A DNA stretch of 29,770 bases. Origin: an uncultured Lachnospiraceae bacterium (lineage in GTDB: Bacteria > Bacillota > Clostridia > Lachnospirales > Lachnospiraceae). The DNA lies in contig CAKRRJ010000025.1 in the NCBI GenBank assembly GCA_934394615.1, positions 1 through 29,770 on the forward strand. Reading direction: 5' to 3'. Under the pieces are notes generated by a model. It saw only the letters and a list, made by a program, of their open reading frames with translations. It made no database searches and was not told where the DNA came from. A program made the translations under genes and the position numbers. Each line of letters opens with the position of its first letter. Position 1 is the first letter of the stretch. Shown piece by piece: positions 1 to 7,534 of this stretch.

Positions 1-114
1 GCAAACAGCAACGGATTTTGCCGATGCTTCGCATTCCAAATCGGGTAAATCTGCTGCCACAGCTGTATCATACGGCATTTTCAGTTCAGAAAATGCCTAC
101 CCATGTACAGTAAC
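1..114. mobile_element. MITE-like palindromic element, copy 1 (left end outside window)
   Basis: Bases 1-116 match 13291-13406 at 109 of 116 positions, in the same orientation. The right terminal repeat ACAGTAAC is at 107-114. The left terminus (GTTACTGT in the complete copy) would lie about 19 bases before the window. A perfect 9-bp hairpin (GGCATTTTC/GAAAATGCC) is at 74-97. All seven differences from the other copy fall in 45-62. The element sits against the 3' end of the FAD oxidoreductase gene: if the flanking duplication is 8 bp as in the full copy, its right half (115-122, CCCAATTC) touches the stop codon at 122-124. No open frame of note lies inside. That it is mobile is inferred from the complete copy. 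Confidence 0.75.
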
Positions 115-121
115 CCCAATT

Positions 122-1381
122 CTACACCAATGCACCCTGGTTTTTCAATACCTCCTGGATATGTTTCACATCCACAGTGCCATCCAGTGCCTGGCATGCC
201 GCTGCTGCTCCGGCTGCATGGCCGGTCGCGAAACAGGTTCCCATGACACGGACTGCGGCAAACGCAGCCTCATCCGCGGAGATCATGCGGCCTGCGCCGT
301 ACAGGTTTTCGATGTTCTCAGACTGAAGGGCTCCCAGCGGAATGTCGAAATAGCTTCCTTCTTTAACTTCCAGATAGGTTGCCATCTTATTGACATCCTT
401 GTGGATCTCCGGCTTCCAGCCGCCGCGCGCTACACTGTTATCACGCTTTCTTCTGGTGAGCACATCGTCCACAGTAATGATCTCTTTTCCGACCAGTTTT
501 CTGGTCTCACGGAATCCGATGGATGGTCCGATAACTGCCAGCTCTGCGTGCTCCATGCCAGGCATATAAGTTTTTAACGCCTGCACATAGCTGAGCACCT
601 GCTTTCTGGTCTCGCGCTCCATCCGGGTGAGTGCTTCTGCCGTAAGCGCGTCCGGGATGATGCTCGGAAGGAGAACGCCTACGATATTAGACCCTTCTTT
701 TTTCAGGATAAAGCCTTTTTCTCTTGTGAGGTTGGGGATACCGGCTTCCTTTGCTTTTACCACGGCACACTCCACCGCTGTCGGCGTCATGTCGCAGCTT
801 GTGTCCACGCCGCTTAAACGGAATGGCATGGTTGCTGCCTGCGGGCATCCGTCATCGCCGCCCCATACCAGGTGTGCCCCGGCAAGGTGGGAGAGGTTGG
901 CGTCTCCGGATGCGTCCACAAATGCTTTCGCGGTTACAGTAAAGCTTCCTTCATCATCCACACAGCAGATAGATGTGATGCTTCCGTTTTCCGTCTCCGC
1001 GCCGATCACGGACGTATGTAAGAAGTAATCCACGCCTTCTTTTTCAAGCAGATTGTCCATCGCGCATTTTAAGTATTCCGGCTGAAAATTGATGTTGCGG
1101 TTTCCAGTTGCGGAAATGATGTAATCCACGGTCGGCCCAAGCGCCTCCATCTCGTTTAACACGAGCTGGCCCACGCCCTCCACAACCCGGACCGGGTTCT
1201 CTCCGCAGGTATAAAACCCGCAGAAAGCGCTGACTCCAGAATGAGTTGCTTCGCCGCCAAGGTAAGCATTCCGCTCGATCAGAAGGGTTTTCACTCCCGC
1301 TTTCGCAGCTCCGACCGCAGCGGACACTCCGGCAGTTCCTCCTCCAACGACAACTACGTCATACTGATACAAACGTTCCAT
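122..1381 (-). CDS. FAD-dependent oxidoreductase (FAD_oxidored / fumarate-reductase-like fold)
   Basis: This 419-residue soluble flavoprotein has an N-terminal Rossmann dinucleotide-binding motif: hydrophobic beta strand, GGGTAG at 13-18 and the ribose-binding Glu36 in LLIERN. A Gly-rich C-terminal FAD segment (LYGAGRMISADEAAFAAVR, then ATGHAAG) is typical of the PF12831-like family. The family oxidises or reduces small organic substrates; the substrate cannot be read from the sequence. No signal peptide or extra domain was seen. The start has AAGGAG 11 bases upstream. It is the second gene of an operon: the DASS transporter ends 21 bases upstream, so a shared carboxylate-type substrate is likely (inference). 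The divergent LysR gene and the nearby YdiB-type dehydrogenase strengthen that view. A palindromic mobile repeat abuts its 3' end. Confidence 0.85.
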   Translation of the reverse strand: MERLYQYDVVVVGGGTAGVSAAVGAAKAGVKTLLIERNAYLGGEATHSGVSAFCGFYTCGENPVRVVEGVGQLVLNEMEALGPTVDYIISATGNRNINFQPEYLKCAMDNLLEKEGVDYFLHTSVIGAETENGSITSICCVDDEGSFTVTAKAFVDASGDANLSHLAGAHLVWGGDDGCPQAATMPFRLSGVDTSCDMTPTAVECAVVKAKEAGIPNLTREKGFILKKEGSNIVGVLLPSIIPDALTAEALTRMERETRKQVLSYVQALKTYMPGMEHAELAVIGPSIGFRETRKLVGKEIITVDDVLTRRKRDNSVARGGWKPEIHKDVNKMATYLEVKEGSYFDIPLGALQSENIENLYGAGRMISADEAAFAAVRVMGTCFATGHAAGAAAACQALDGTVDVKHIQEVLKNQGALV

Positions 1382-1402
1382 AATGATCTATACTCCTTTT
1401 TC

Positions 1403-2863
1403 TTAACCAATGATGAGTGCTCCCAGCGGATATGCGAAGAATGTCAGGACAACTAACGCCATCAGTGCGAAAATGCCGCCCCAGATAAACATATCTTTGG
1501 TCGTGGTCCATCCGGAACCGATTGCTACGGTGTTGATGGTACTCTGGCCTGCCGGTGTCATATTGCTGACTGCTGCCGCGATACCAACCATGCATACCAC
1601 AGAACCAACGCTTACGGTTCCAGCCGGAAGTGCAGTTAAAACAGACAGTGCCACGGCACTTACTACGGTTGTGGTAACGATGTTGGAAGAGAAGTTTGTC
1701 TCAAGCAGTGCCCACAGCATGAAGAACAGGATCATTCCGGTAAGCGGAAGTGCTGCGGTTAACGGAGACAGAGACGCGGTCAGCCAGTCGCTGATGCCGA
1801 TGTCTGCGTTTGTCAGGCAGGAACCAAGCCAGGTTGCCGCGCCGGTCATGAGGATACTTCCCCACAGGATTCCTTTGGTTACGCCTTCCTTGAAGTTTAA
1901 GATGCGCTCGCCATCTGCTTTGGTAATAAAGAGAAGGATGCATCCTAATAACGGCGGCATTGCGGTAGACCAGCTGTTGATGGTCTTGTAAAGCTCCGGG
2001 AAACTGCCCTTGATCAGGCTCGGGCCAACCCATAAGAATACGGTTAATGCTACAACACCAAGAATAATTTTCTCTTTGGTGTCTGCCTTCGGAACAGTTC
2101 CGCGCAGGCCCATTGCGTTCTCCGGCTTAATCTCATTGATATCGTCCGGACGGTAGATGAACTTGAACACCAGGATCAGCAGGATGATGAGGAGAATACC
2201 AGTCGGGATTCCCATTGCCATGAACTGGAACTGGTTGACATCGTTTCCAGTTGCTGCGGTGTAGTAACCAATCGCCATGGTCGGCCATACATGTCCGATC
2301 GCGGTCATACCAGAAGAAAGGCTGATGCAGAACGCGGTTCCCATCATGATCATGTTTCCGGTCTTTCCGCCCTTCTTCACGCCAAGTACCTGAAAGATGT
2401 CCTCAAGGAACGGCATGAATGCTACGAACAGAACGGACGGGGATACGAATAAGCCCATAAAGGTAACTGCCGCAAACAGGAAACATACAAAATACCATGG
2501 TCCCTTTCTTGCGATCTTGTTCGTGATAAAGGATACGGTACAGCGCCTTACAAAGTTTGTCTTGGAAAGCGGATATACCAGCATAAAGGTAAAGATCAGG
2601 AACGCTACGGTCGTGTTGCCGAATGCGCCTGAAAAGGTTTTTGAGAAACCGAATGTCGGGATAAATCCAAGTGCCATTAACGTGATCATGCTCGGCCAGT
2701 CAATGGAAATGGTGATCCACATGAGCAGGGAACCGAAGAATACGCCAAGTACTCCGATTGCCTCGGAGGAAAGCCCTCCAAATGGCGGTACAAATCGTGA
2801 CCCGATCATAATTGCCAGCGACAGGATCAGGAAAATCGTGTCTTTGCTGCTTTTGTTGTTCAT
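1403..2863 (-). CDS. DASS/SLC13-family sodium:anion (di/tricarboxylate) symporter
   Basis: A 486-residue integral membrane protein with about twelve hydrophobic segments and family-typical length. Asn-rich re-entrant features are visible: GNTTVAFLIF in the first half, and SNMTPAGQSTI at 433-443, which resembles the second SNT sodium/substrate motif of the divalent-anion:sodium symporters. Members import succinate, malate, citrate, tartrate or sulfate; the substrate here is unknown. It is the first gene of the minus-strand operon with the FAD oxidoreductase. A good Shine-Dalgarno (GGAGAAAGGGG) precedes ATG at 2863. It is read from the minus promoter at 2920-2948 and is probably controlled by the divergent LysR regulator. 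Gene order suggests it imports the substrate of the flavoenzyme. Confidence 0.88.
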   Translation of the reverse strand: MNNKSSKDTIFLILSLAIMIGSRFVPPFGGLSSEAIGVLGVFFGSLLMWITISIDWPSMITLMALGFIPTFGFSKTFSGAFGNTTVAFLIFTFMLVYPLSKTNFVRRCTVSFITNKIARKGPWYFVCFLFAAVTFMGLFVSPSVLFVAFMPFLEDIFQVLGVKKGGKTGNMIMMGTAFCISLSSGMTAIGHVWPTMAIGYYTAATGNDVNQFQFMAMGIPTGILLIILLILVFKFIYRPDDINEIKPENAMGLRGTVPKADTKEKIILGVVALTVFLWVGPSLIKGSFPELYKTINSWSTAMPPLLGCILLFITKADGERILNFKEGVTKGILWGSILMTGAATWLGSCLTNADIGISDWLTASLSPLTAALPLTGMILFFMLWALLETNFSSNIVTTTVVSAVALSVLTALPAGTVSVGSVVCMVGIAAAVSNMTPAGQSTINTVAIGSGWTTTKDMFIWGGIFALMALVVLTFFAYPLGALIIG

Positions 2864-2917
2864 AATGAAACCCCTTTCTCCTATTGGTGTTCTTTTGTTT
2901 TGTATTTCCTTGTGATG

Positions 2918-2957
2918 TTATGATATAAAGTTTATTGACATTTGTAAAATATCATAA
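2918..2957. promoter_or_regulatory. 9-bp inverted repeat in the divergent LysR/transporter control region
   Basis: TTATGATAT (2918-2926) and ATATCATAA (2949-2957) are perfect complements separated by 22 bases. The arms lie on the -10 of the transporter promoter and just before the -10 of the LysR promoter. An AT-rich dyad in a LysR-type divergent region is a natural candidate regulator site; binding is inferred, not shown. Confidence 0.5.
2920..2948 (-). promoter_or_regulatory. Promoter of the DASS transporter-FAD oxidoreductase operon
   Basis: On the minus strand TTTACA (2943-2948) and TATCAT (2920-2925) are 17 bases apart, a good sigma-70-type pair. It overlaps the oppositely directed LysR promoter at 2935-2963, so the two polymerases would compete for the same DNA. 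Confidence 0.6.
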
Positions 2958-2963
2958 TATTAT
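2935..2963 (+). promoter_or_regulatory. Promoter of the LysR regulator gene
   Basis: Consensus TTGACA (2935-2940), 17-base spacer, TATTAT (2958-2963). Transcription would start near 2970, leaving a leader of about 85 bases before the ATG at 3055. It overlaps the divergent operon promoter, a classical arrangement for a self-repressing LysR gene. Confidence 0.65.
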
Positions 2964-3054
2964 CAAATCAATAAGTTTTTCCTATATCACTGTATTTATT
3001 TGGAAACATAGCACAAAAAGAGCACAGCTTTTTGTCAAAAAGGAGACCTTCTTC

Positions 3055-3960
3055 ATGCAAATGCAACAATTACGCTACTTTCTTGAGATTGCCAAGGAGA
3101 AGAACATCTCGGCCGCCGCAAAGAACCTGTATCTATCCCAGCCCTCCCTTTCCCAGCAGATCATGAAGTTAGAACAGGAACTGGAAGTCCCGCTTCTGAT
3201 CCGCCACTCCAAATCGGTTTCCCTGACCGATGCCGGGGAACAGTTCGCGCACCACGCGCAGAGAATCCTCGGCGGCGTGGACCAGCTCTCGGAACTCATG
3301 CACAAACAGAGCCTTCTGGAAGCCGGAACCTTAAAGATCGGCCTTTTGTGGATTGCGGGCTACACAAACTTTTTAAAGATCTTAAGTGACTACCACTGCC
3401 TCCATCCGGGCTTAACCTATTCCTTCAGCGTAAACGGAAGCGCCCATCTGCAGCAGATGCTTTTAGACCGCAAGATCCACGCCGCCTTCATCATCGGCAC
3501 CGAAGAACAGCTCGAACAGGAACAGGATCTTTACTACTGTAAGATCCAGGAAGATTTTTATTCCGTCATCACCTCCCGCCAGAGTCCGCTGGCATCGAAA
3601 AAAATTGTTTCCGTAGAGGACTTAAAGGACTATCCCATCATCATGCCCTCTCCCGCTTCCGCCCTGCGCAAAAGCCTGGACCGGATTTTCGAAGAGCACA
3701 ACATCACCCCGAACATCCTCTGCGAAACCAGCCAGTCCGACCTGGTCATTCAGCTCGCCGCCCACGGCCTTGGAGTCGGAATCTCCTCCAAAGGCATCGC
3801 CACCAGCATGCAGGACGGCTCCTTTGCCATTTTGCCGTTCGAGAGCCGCCTGCACCGCTCCATTTATTATGTCACGTTAAAAGAGCTTCTGGATTATCCA
3901 TCCATCCGCTCTTTTACAAGGTATGTGAAACGTTATCAGTTGGAAAGGAAGCCGCTGTAA
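3055..3960 (+). CDS. LysR-family transcriptional regulator
   Basis: A 301-residue protein of normal LysR length. An N-terminal winged helix-turn-helix fills about residues 1-63 (QLRYFLEIAKEKNISAAAK, then LYLSQPSLSQQIMKLEQELE), with LTDAGEQF opening the linker helix. A periplasmic-binding-like effector domain makes up the rest. The open frame extends upstream to 2935, but ATG at 3055 is the start: AAGGAGA lies about 10 bases before it, family homology begins at MQMQQLRYF, and the upstream frame would cover the promoter. It is divergent from the DASS/FAD operon and most likely controls it and itself. The effector is unknown; a carboxylate is plausible from context. Confidence 0.9.
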   Translation: MQMQQLRYFLEIAKEKNISAAAKNLYLSQPSLSQQIMKLEQELEVPLLIRHSKSVSLTDAGEQFAHHAQRILGGVDQLSELMHKQSLLEAGTLKIGLLWIAGYTNFLKILSDYHCLHPGLTYSFSVNGSAHLQQMLLDRKIHAAFIIGTEEQLEQEQDLYYCKIQEDFYSVITSRQSPLASKKIVSVEDLKDYPIIMPSPASALRKSLDRIFEEHNITPNILCETSQSDLVIQLAAHGLGVGISSKGIATSMQDGSFAILPFESRLHRSIYYVTLKELLDYPSIRSFTRYVKRYQLERKPL

Positions 3961-3978
3961 TTCTGATGAGCACAAAAA

Positions 3979-4008
3979 CGGCAGATACCAGTGTTTTGGT
4001 ATCTGCCG
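3979..4008 (-). terminator. Intrinsic terminator of the YdiB-type dehydrogenase gene
   Basis: A perfect 12-bp stem (CGGCAGATACCA/TGGTATCTGCCG) with a 6-base loop. On the minus strand it is followed by TTTTTG, a good U-tract. On the plus strand no T-run follows, so it serves the minus-strand gene ending at 4040; it may also slow LysR transcripts ending at 3960. Confidence 0.8.
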
Positions 4009-4039
4009 CCCCATGTTCTCTATTCGTTTTGTTCAGCTC

Positions 4040-4906
4040 TTACTCAGCAAAATATTTCTCCATAACTTCCTGCGCCGGCATTTCCTGTCCGGTGTAGAGT
4101 TTGAAGGCCTCGGCACCCTGCCAGAGCAGCATTCCGATTCCCTGGATGGTCTTGCAGCCTGCTGCTGCCGCATCCTTTAACAGTTTGGTCTCTCTCGGGT
4201 TGTAAACAACATCGGAAACCACCAGATCCTTGCGGAACAGGCTCATATCGGTGATGAGGCTCTGATCGTCCATCGGCTTCATGCCGACACGGGTTGCGTT
4301 GGTAAAGATGTCGCTGTCCGCGATCTCTTTCGCAAACGCATCCTGGTCGTCCAGGTCGTACAGATTTACCACACATGCCGGAACATGCTCACGGATCTTT
4401 TCTACGGTTGCTTCCGCATTTGCGAAGAAGGAATCCTTTCGCGCGAAAATGGAAATCTCGCGCATGCCTTCCAGTGCTGCGGTGATCTCGATCGCGGTTG
4501 CAGCACCGCCGGAACCTGCAATGGTCATCTTCTTCCCTTTAATCTCAAATCCGTTCTCACGGCAGTTTCTGACCCAGCCAAGGCCATCGGTATTGTGACC
4601 GATGAGTTTTCCGTTGTCGTTTACAACGGTGTTGACTGCGCCGATGAGCTCTGCTGCCTTGGAGAGCTCGTCGCAGCATGCCAGGGTTACAGTCTTGCAC
4701 GGCATGGTGATGTTAAAGCCCTTTACGTTCAGCAGGCGAAGCGCCTTGACTGCCTCTGCAGTCTCCTCTTCCTTAATGTCGTAAGCAAGATATGCATAGT
4801 CCAGTCCCAGCTTCTGGAAGCTGTAGTTGTACATGGCCGGAGATCCGGAATGTCCTACCGGGCTTCCGATCAGGCACAGCATTTGTGTATGTCCGCTAAT
4901 TTCCAT
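4040..4906 (-). CDS. ydiB: Quinate/shikimate dehydrogenase, YdiB-type member of the AroE family
   Basis: At 288 residues this matches the length of E. coli YdiB. Family features in order are the substrate-binding Ser pair in HSGSPAMYN, the catalytic Lys in NITMPCK, GAVNTVVN, the substrate-binding Asp in GHNTDGLG, the nucleotide loop GSGGAA and the C-terminal GMLLWQGAEAFKLYTG. The tract NATRVGMKPMDDQSL with CKTIQGIGMLLWQGAE resembles YdiB more than housekeeping AroE, as I remember these sequences. YdiB enzymes oxidise quinate and shikimate with NAD(P). The start is chosen from AGGAGG 8 bases before ATG 4906; an open extension to 4996 lacks a ribosome site. It has its own promoter (4941-4969). 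Biosynthetic AroE remains possible, but no other aro gene is adjacent and its neighbours are the flavoenzyme/transporter genes. Confidence 0.85.
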   Translation of the reverse strand: MEISGHTQMLCLIGSPVGHSGSPAMYNYSFQKLGLDYAYLAYDIKEEETAEAVKALRLLNVKGFNITMPCKTVTLACCDELSKAAELIGAVNTVVNDNGKLIGHNTDGLGWVRNCRENGFEIKGKKMTIAGSGGAATAIEITAALEGMREISIFARKDSFFANAEATVEKIREHVPACVVNLYDLDDQDAFAKEIADSDIFTNATRVGMKPMDDQSLITDMSLFRKDLVVSDVVYNPRETKLLKDAAAAGCKTIQGIGMLLWQGAEAFKLYTGQEMPAQEVMEKYFAE

Positions 4907-4940
4907 TATTGTTTCCTCCTGTACAGATGATTTGTGGTTT

Positions 4941-4969
4941 ATTTTACTCGGATTTGTTTCTTCTTGCAA
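4941..4969 (-). promoter_or_regulatory. Promoter of the YdiB-type dehydrogenase gene
   Basis: Minus-strand TTGCAA (4964-4969) and TAAAAT (4941-4946) with a 17-base spacer, about 35 bases before the ATG. It lies in the 114-base gap after the PIN-like gene, so the dehydrogenase can be transcribed independently. Confidence 0.55.
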
Positions 4970-5020
4970 GCTCTTTCGCCCGATTAAATATTTCACTATC
5001 CTTCACAATCCAAAAGCATA

Positions 5021-6190
5021 CTATGCCAGCTCTTTCAGCATGCGCAGAACCGGGCGCAGCGCGCGGTAACAGTTCTCTCCGCGTTCTTTTCCGAACTGCC
5101 GGAGCAGGTTCGGGCGGACTGCGCGGATCTGTTCTTTGCTATGCTTCTGAATGCTCTCGTAAATGAACTGTGCCTCATCCACTTCCAGCTTTTCGCTGTC
5201 TGTTAGCAGGACGATCAGGCGGTTCGCGCGCTCCTCCAGGCTTCCGGTCAGCTTTTCACCCAGGGAAGCCGCCATGGCCTTGTCCTTTTTGATCCTGCGA
5301 TAGCAAAGACCGCCTGCCTCTTTTCCAAGTCCCAGAACCAGCGCATGATACCAGGCCTGCATATTGGCTACCGGGATGGTTTCTGCCAGTTCTCCGATAA
5401 AATGCATGACAGCCTCCGCATCGTCCGGGTTCACAAGCAGGGTGGATTCGCCTGACGGCTGTTCTTTGGATGGCTGCTCTGGACTGGCGGCTGAGTCGGC
5501 CGCTGATTCCGGTGCAGCGGACTCGGCGGCTGGTTTTACCTCTGGCGCTTTCACTGTTTCCGGCGCTGCCTGCACAGCTGCATTCGGTTCTGACTCGATC
5601 ACCTTTCGTGCTTTCTGCACAGCTTCCTTTAGCTCTTCTTCGATTGCCTTTGGCTCTATCTGTTCTGCTGCTGCCTGCGCGGCTGCAGTCGGTTTCTCTT
5701 CCATCGATTCCGCTGCCGTCCGTTCCACGGCATTCTGCGTCTGAACTTCCGTCTTCTTTATTTTCTTCTTTTTCCGGCTTTTCCCCGGTTTTGCCATTTT
5801 TTCTGCCTGCTTTTCCGCCTTCGGCCTTGCCGTATCCACCCCATCCTGCCAGATGTCGATTCCGCGGTCCTTCCAGAATTCAATCGTCGCCTCATAATCC
5901 TTGTCGTTGGAAACAATGTGATACTCGGAACCAGCCTGTTTGGTAATCAGATAGGAAAGCACACCAATCAGCTGATAATCCAGCGCATTGTTTCCCGCCG
6001 CGCACTCCAGCCAGGTAAAGCGCGGATCATGCACATGCTGCACAATAAACTCCTCCAGAGACCTGGAATGATTGTGTGTGTAAAACACGATCATGTTGTC
6101 CCGCTTTTTCTGTTTTTCCAGCATTTCCTGCCAGCGGTCGCCTACGTTTTCTGTGTCGATCAGGAAATATCGCTGTTTCTTTTCTGCCAT
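5021..6190 (-). CDS. PIN-like (NYN/PIN_7-type) nuclease-fold protein with charged linker and C-terminal helical domain
   Basis: The 389 residues fall into three parts. Residues 1-125 form a PIN-like domain with the acidic metal-site pattern D12/E14 (LIDTENVGD), D71 (NNALDYQL) and D96/D98 (SNDKDYE). Residues 130-148 are Lys/Arg-rich (GKSRKKKKIKK). Residues 150-265 are a low-complexity Ala/Glu/Pro linker. A globular, mainly helical C-terminal domain of about 120 residues follows, unfamiliar to me. PIN-like folds commonly cleave RNA; activity here is inferred from the acidic residues. No toxin-antitoxin partner is adjacent and the protein is far longer than VapC toxins. The start has AGGAG 12 bases upstream. 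The AEC gene ends 52 bases upstream, so co-transcription is possible. Plausibly an RNA-binding or RNA-processing housekeeping protein. Confidence 0.72.
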   Translation of the reverse strand: MAEKKQRYFLIDTENVGDRWQEMLEKQKKRDNMIVFYTHNHSRSLEEFIVQHVHDPRFTWLECAAGNNALDYQLIGVLSYLITKQAGSEYHIVSNDKDYEATIEFWKDRGIDIWQDGVDTARPKAEKQAEKMAKPGKSRKKKKIKKTEVQTQNAVERTAAESMEEKPTAAAQAAAEQIEPKAIEEELKEAVQKARKVIESEPNAAVQAAPETVKAPEVKPAAESAAPESAADSAASPEQPSKEQPSGESTLLVNPDDAEAVMHFIGELAETIPVANMQAWYHALVLGLGKEAGGLCYRRIKKDKAMAASLGEKLTGSLEERANRLIVLLTDSEKLEVDEAQFIYESIQKHSKEQIRAVRPNLLRQFGKERGENCYRALRPVLRMLKELA

Positions 6191-6242
6191 AATATTTTAT
6201 AACTCCTATAATGTTAAGTTTTCCTTCGTCCCCGCCACATCC

Positions 6243-7154
6243 TTACACCACGATTACCAGCACTGCAATGATGCAGACAATACTGATCATGGCAGAAATG
6301 GAATTGAGCGCGCTGGAAAGTCCAAAGTCCTCCCCCAGATCTGCCGTAAAGGCCGGAACAGCCGATGAGATCGGGCTGAATACCAGAAACGCCAGTGCCT
6401 GCCGGTACTCCAGCGCAAGCGGAAGGAAACGGAAAAATACCACTGCAAGCACTGCCGCCACACTGTAGCGGACCAGCAAAATGCGTGCCATTGCCCCAAG
6501 CTGTTCCCGGCTTCCCGACAGCTTAAATCCCACCCCAAGCATCAGCATTGCCAGAAATGGATTCGCATTTCCAACGATTCCGGCAAAAGTAGTCACCGCC
6601 TCCGGAAGCTGTACCTGAAACAGATTCAATGCAGTCATCAGAATATAAGTATCAAACGGAACCGAGCGGACCAGCGTGGAAAGAATCTTTCCAATTGAAA
6701 AGCCTCCGCTTCCGCCACGGATCATCGATGCCACACTGTACGAACCGCCCAGGCATACGAAAGAATTTCCCGTATCAAACAAACTGGTCGCCAGCATGCC
6801 TTCCGGTCCGAGAAAACTCTGCACAAACGGCATGGTAAATGTACCTATATTATATCCGGAAATGTTGAGAACCTCAAATGCCCGTTTTTCTTTCGCGGAA
6901 CGCAGATTCAGCGCATACATGATGCTCATATAGATGACGCCGCCGCCAAATCCAAGCAGGCAAAGAACGAGCATGGACGGATCGACCGCCTTGCCCGCCA
7001 CACTGCTCACAATTGCCGCCGGCAGCGTGATCTTCAGAACCATCCTGGACAGCACATAAAAATCCTCTTCCTTAAAAAAACCGCACCGCCGCAAAACATG
7101 CCCCAGTATAATGATCGCGATAAAACAGCCCGCCCTCATCAGAATTGCTCCCAT
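6243..7154 (-). CDS. AEC-family (auxin efflux carrier-like) transporter
   Basis: A hydrophobic protein of about 303 residues with roughly ten membrane segments in two halves, and Asn/Pro-containing loops (ISGYNIGTFTMPF, SPISSAVPAF) typical of the PF03547 permease fold. Bacterial members move malate, malonate or other small organic acids; the substrate is unknown. The start is uncertain. The open frame begins with ATG at 7220, but that codon has no ribosome site and would add about 22 charged residues before the first membrane helix. GGAGG directly precedes ATGs at 7157 and 7154, and GGGAG lies 8 bases before an ATG at 7139. It is upstream of, and possibly co-transcribed with, the PIN-like gene. 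Confidence 0.8.
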   Translation of the reverse strand: MGAILMRAGCFIAIIILGHVLRRCGFFKEEDFYVLSRMVLKITLPAAIVSSVAGKAVDPSMLVLCLLGFGGGVIYMSIMYALNLRSAKEKRAFEVLNISGYNIGTFTMPFVQSFLGPEGMLATSLFDTGNSFVCLGGSYSVASMIRGGSGGFSIGKILSTLVRSVPFDTYILMTALNLFQVQLPEAVTTFAGIVGNANPFLAMLMLGVGFKLSGSREQLGAMARILLVRYSVAAVLAVVFFRFLPLALEYRQALAFLVFSPISSAVPAFTADLGEDFGLSSALNSISAMISIVCIIAVLVIVV

Positions 7155-7339
7155 CATCCTCCGCCTTTCCGCTTTTGACTCATCTGTACGGAATCCCGTA
7201 TGTTTTTCATTGTGCATCATATTTTTTCACTTGGCAAGTCTTTTTTACCGGCGCGTATTCATATTTCGTTCACAAATCATTCAAAAACCTTTTACAGATT
7301 CAACATGATTTCTTCACGATTTCTTCCTATACTATAATC

Positions 7340-7369
7340 ATAAACAACAAGGACGAACAAGTTGTTTAT
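7340..7369. promoter_or_regulatory. Perfect 9-bp inverted repeat upstream of the AEC gene, beside a TATAAT
   Basis: ATAAACAAC (7340-7348) and GTTGTTTAT (7361-7369) flank a 12-base loop. A plus-strand TATAAT is at 7333-7338. On the minus strand a weak promoter-like pair TTGTTC-18-TATAGT spans this dyad. It may be an operator for the AEC gene or the 5' hairpin of a small transcript; neither is shown. The 314-base gene-free stretch 7221-7534 otherwise holds the hairpins at 7402-7427 and 7446-7479. Confidence 0.35.
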
Positions 7370-7401
7370 AAAACGCTTAAAAGATTTTTTTCATAATACT
7401 C

Positions 7402-7427
7402 GAGCTGATAGCGAAGGTTATCAGCTC
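7402..7427. other. 9-bp hairpin of unknown role
   Basis: GAGCTGATA (7402-7410) and TATCAGCTC (7419-7427) with an 8-base loop. The plus strand continues TCCTCCCTTTTT, so it could end a short rightward transcript, but the T-run is seven bases away from the stem. No rightward gene is upstream of it. Confidence 0.45.
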
Positions 7428-7445
7428 TCCTCCCTTTTTATAACA

Positions 7446-7479
7446 AAAAGCAAGTGCTCATTTCCCAGCACTTGCTTTT
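7446..7479 (-). terminator. Intrinsic terminator of the cation exchanger gene
   Basis: A perfect 13-bp stem (AAAAGCAAGTGCT/AGCACTTGCTTTT) with an 8-base loop, followed on the minus strand by a further T-run. The A/T ends also make it usable in the plus direction. It lies 56 bases beyond the stop codon of the exchanger. Confidence 0.85.
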
Positions 7480-7534
7480 CTCGTTTTATGCATTGTTTTC
7501 TGTCCGGCTGTTCCCGGATGCTCCAAAATCCTGT

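Noticed and set aside
2935..3054. N-terminal extension of the LysR gene
   Set aside because: The extension would cover the promoter and lacks a ribosome site; ATG 3055 has AAGGAG and begins the LysR helix-turn-helix.
5021..6190. Toxin-antitoxin or defence module around the PIN-like gene
   Set aside because: No small partner gene overlaps or adjoins it; neighbours are a transporter and a dehydrogenase, and the protein is much longer than VapC-type toxins.
7402..7427. Terminator for the AEC gene
   Set aside because: It lies upstream of that minus-strand gene, not downstream, so it cannot end its transcript.
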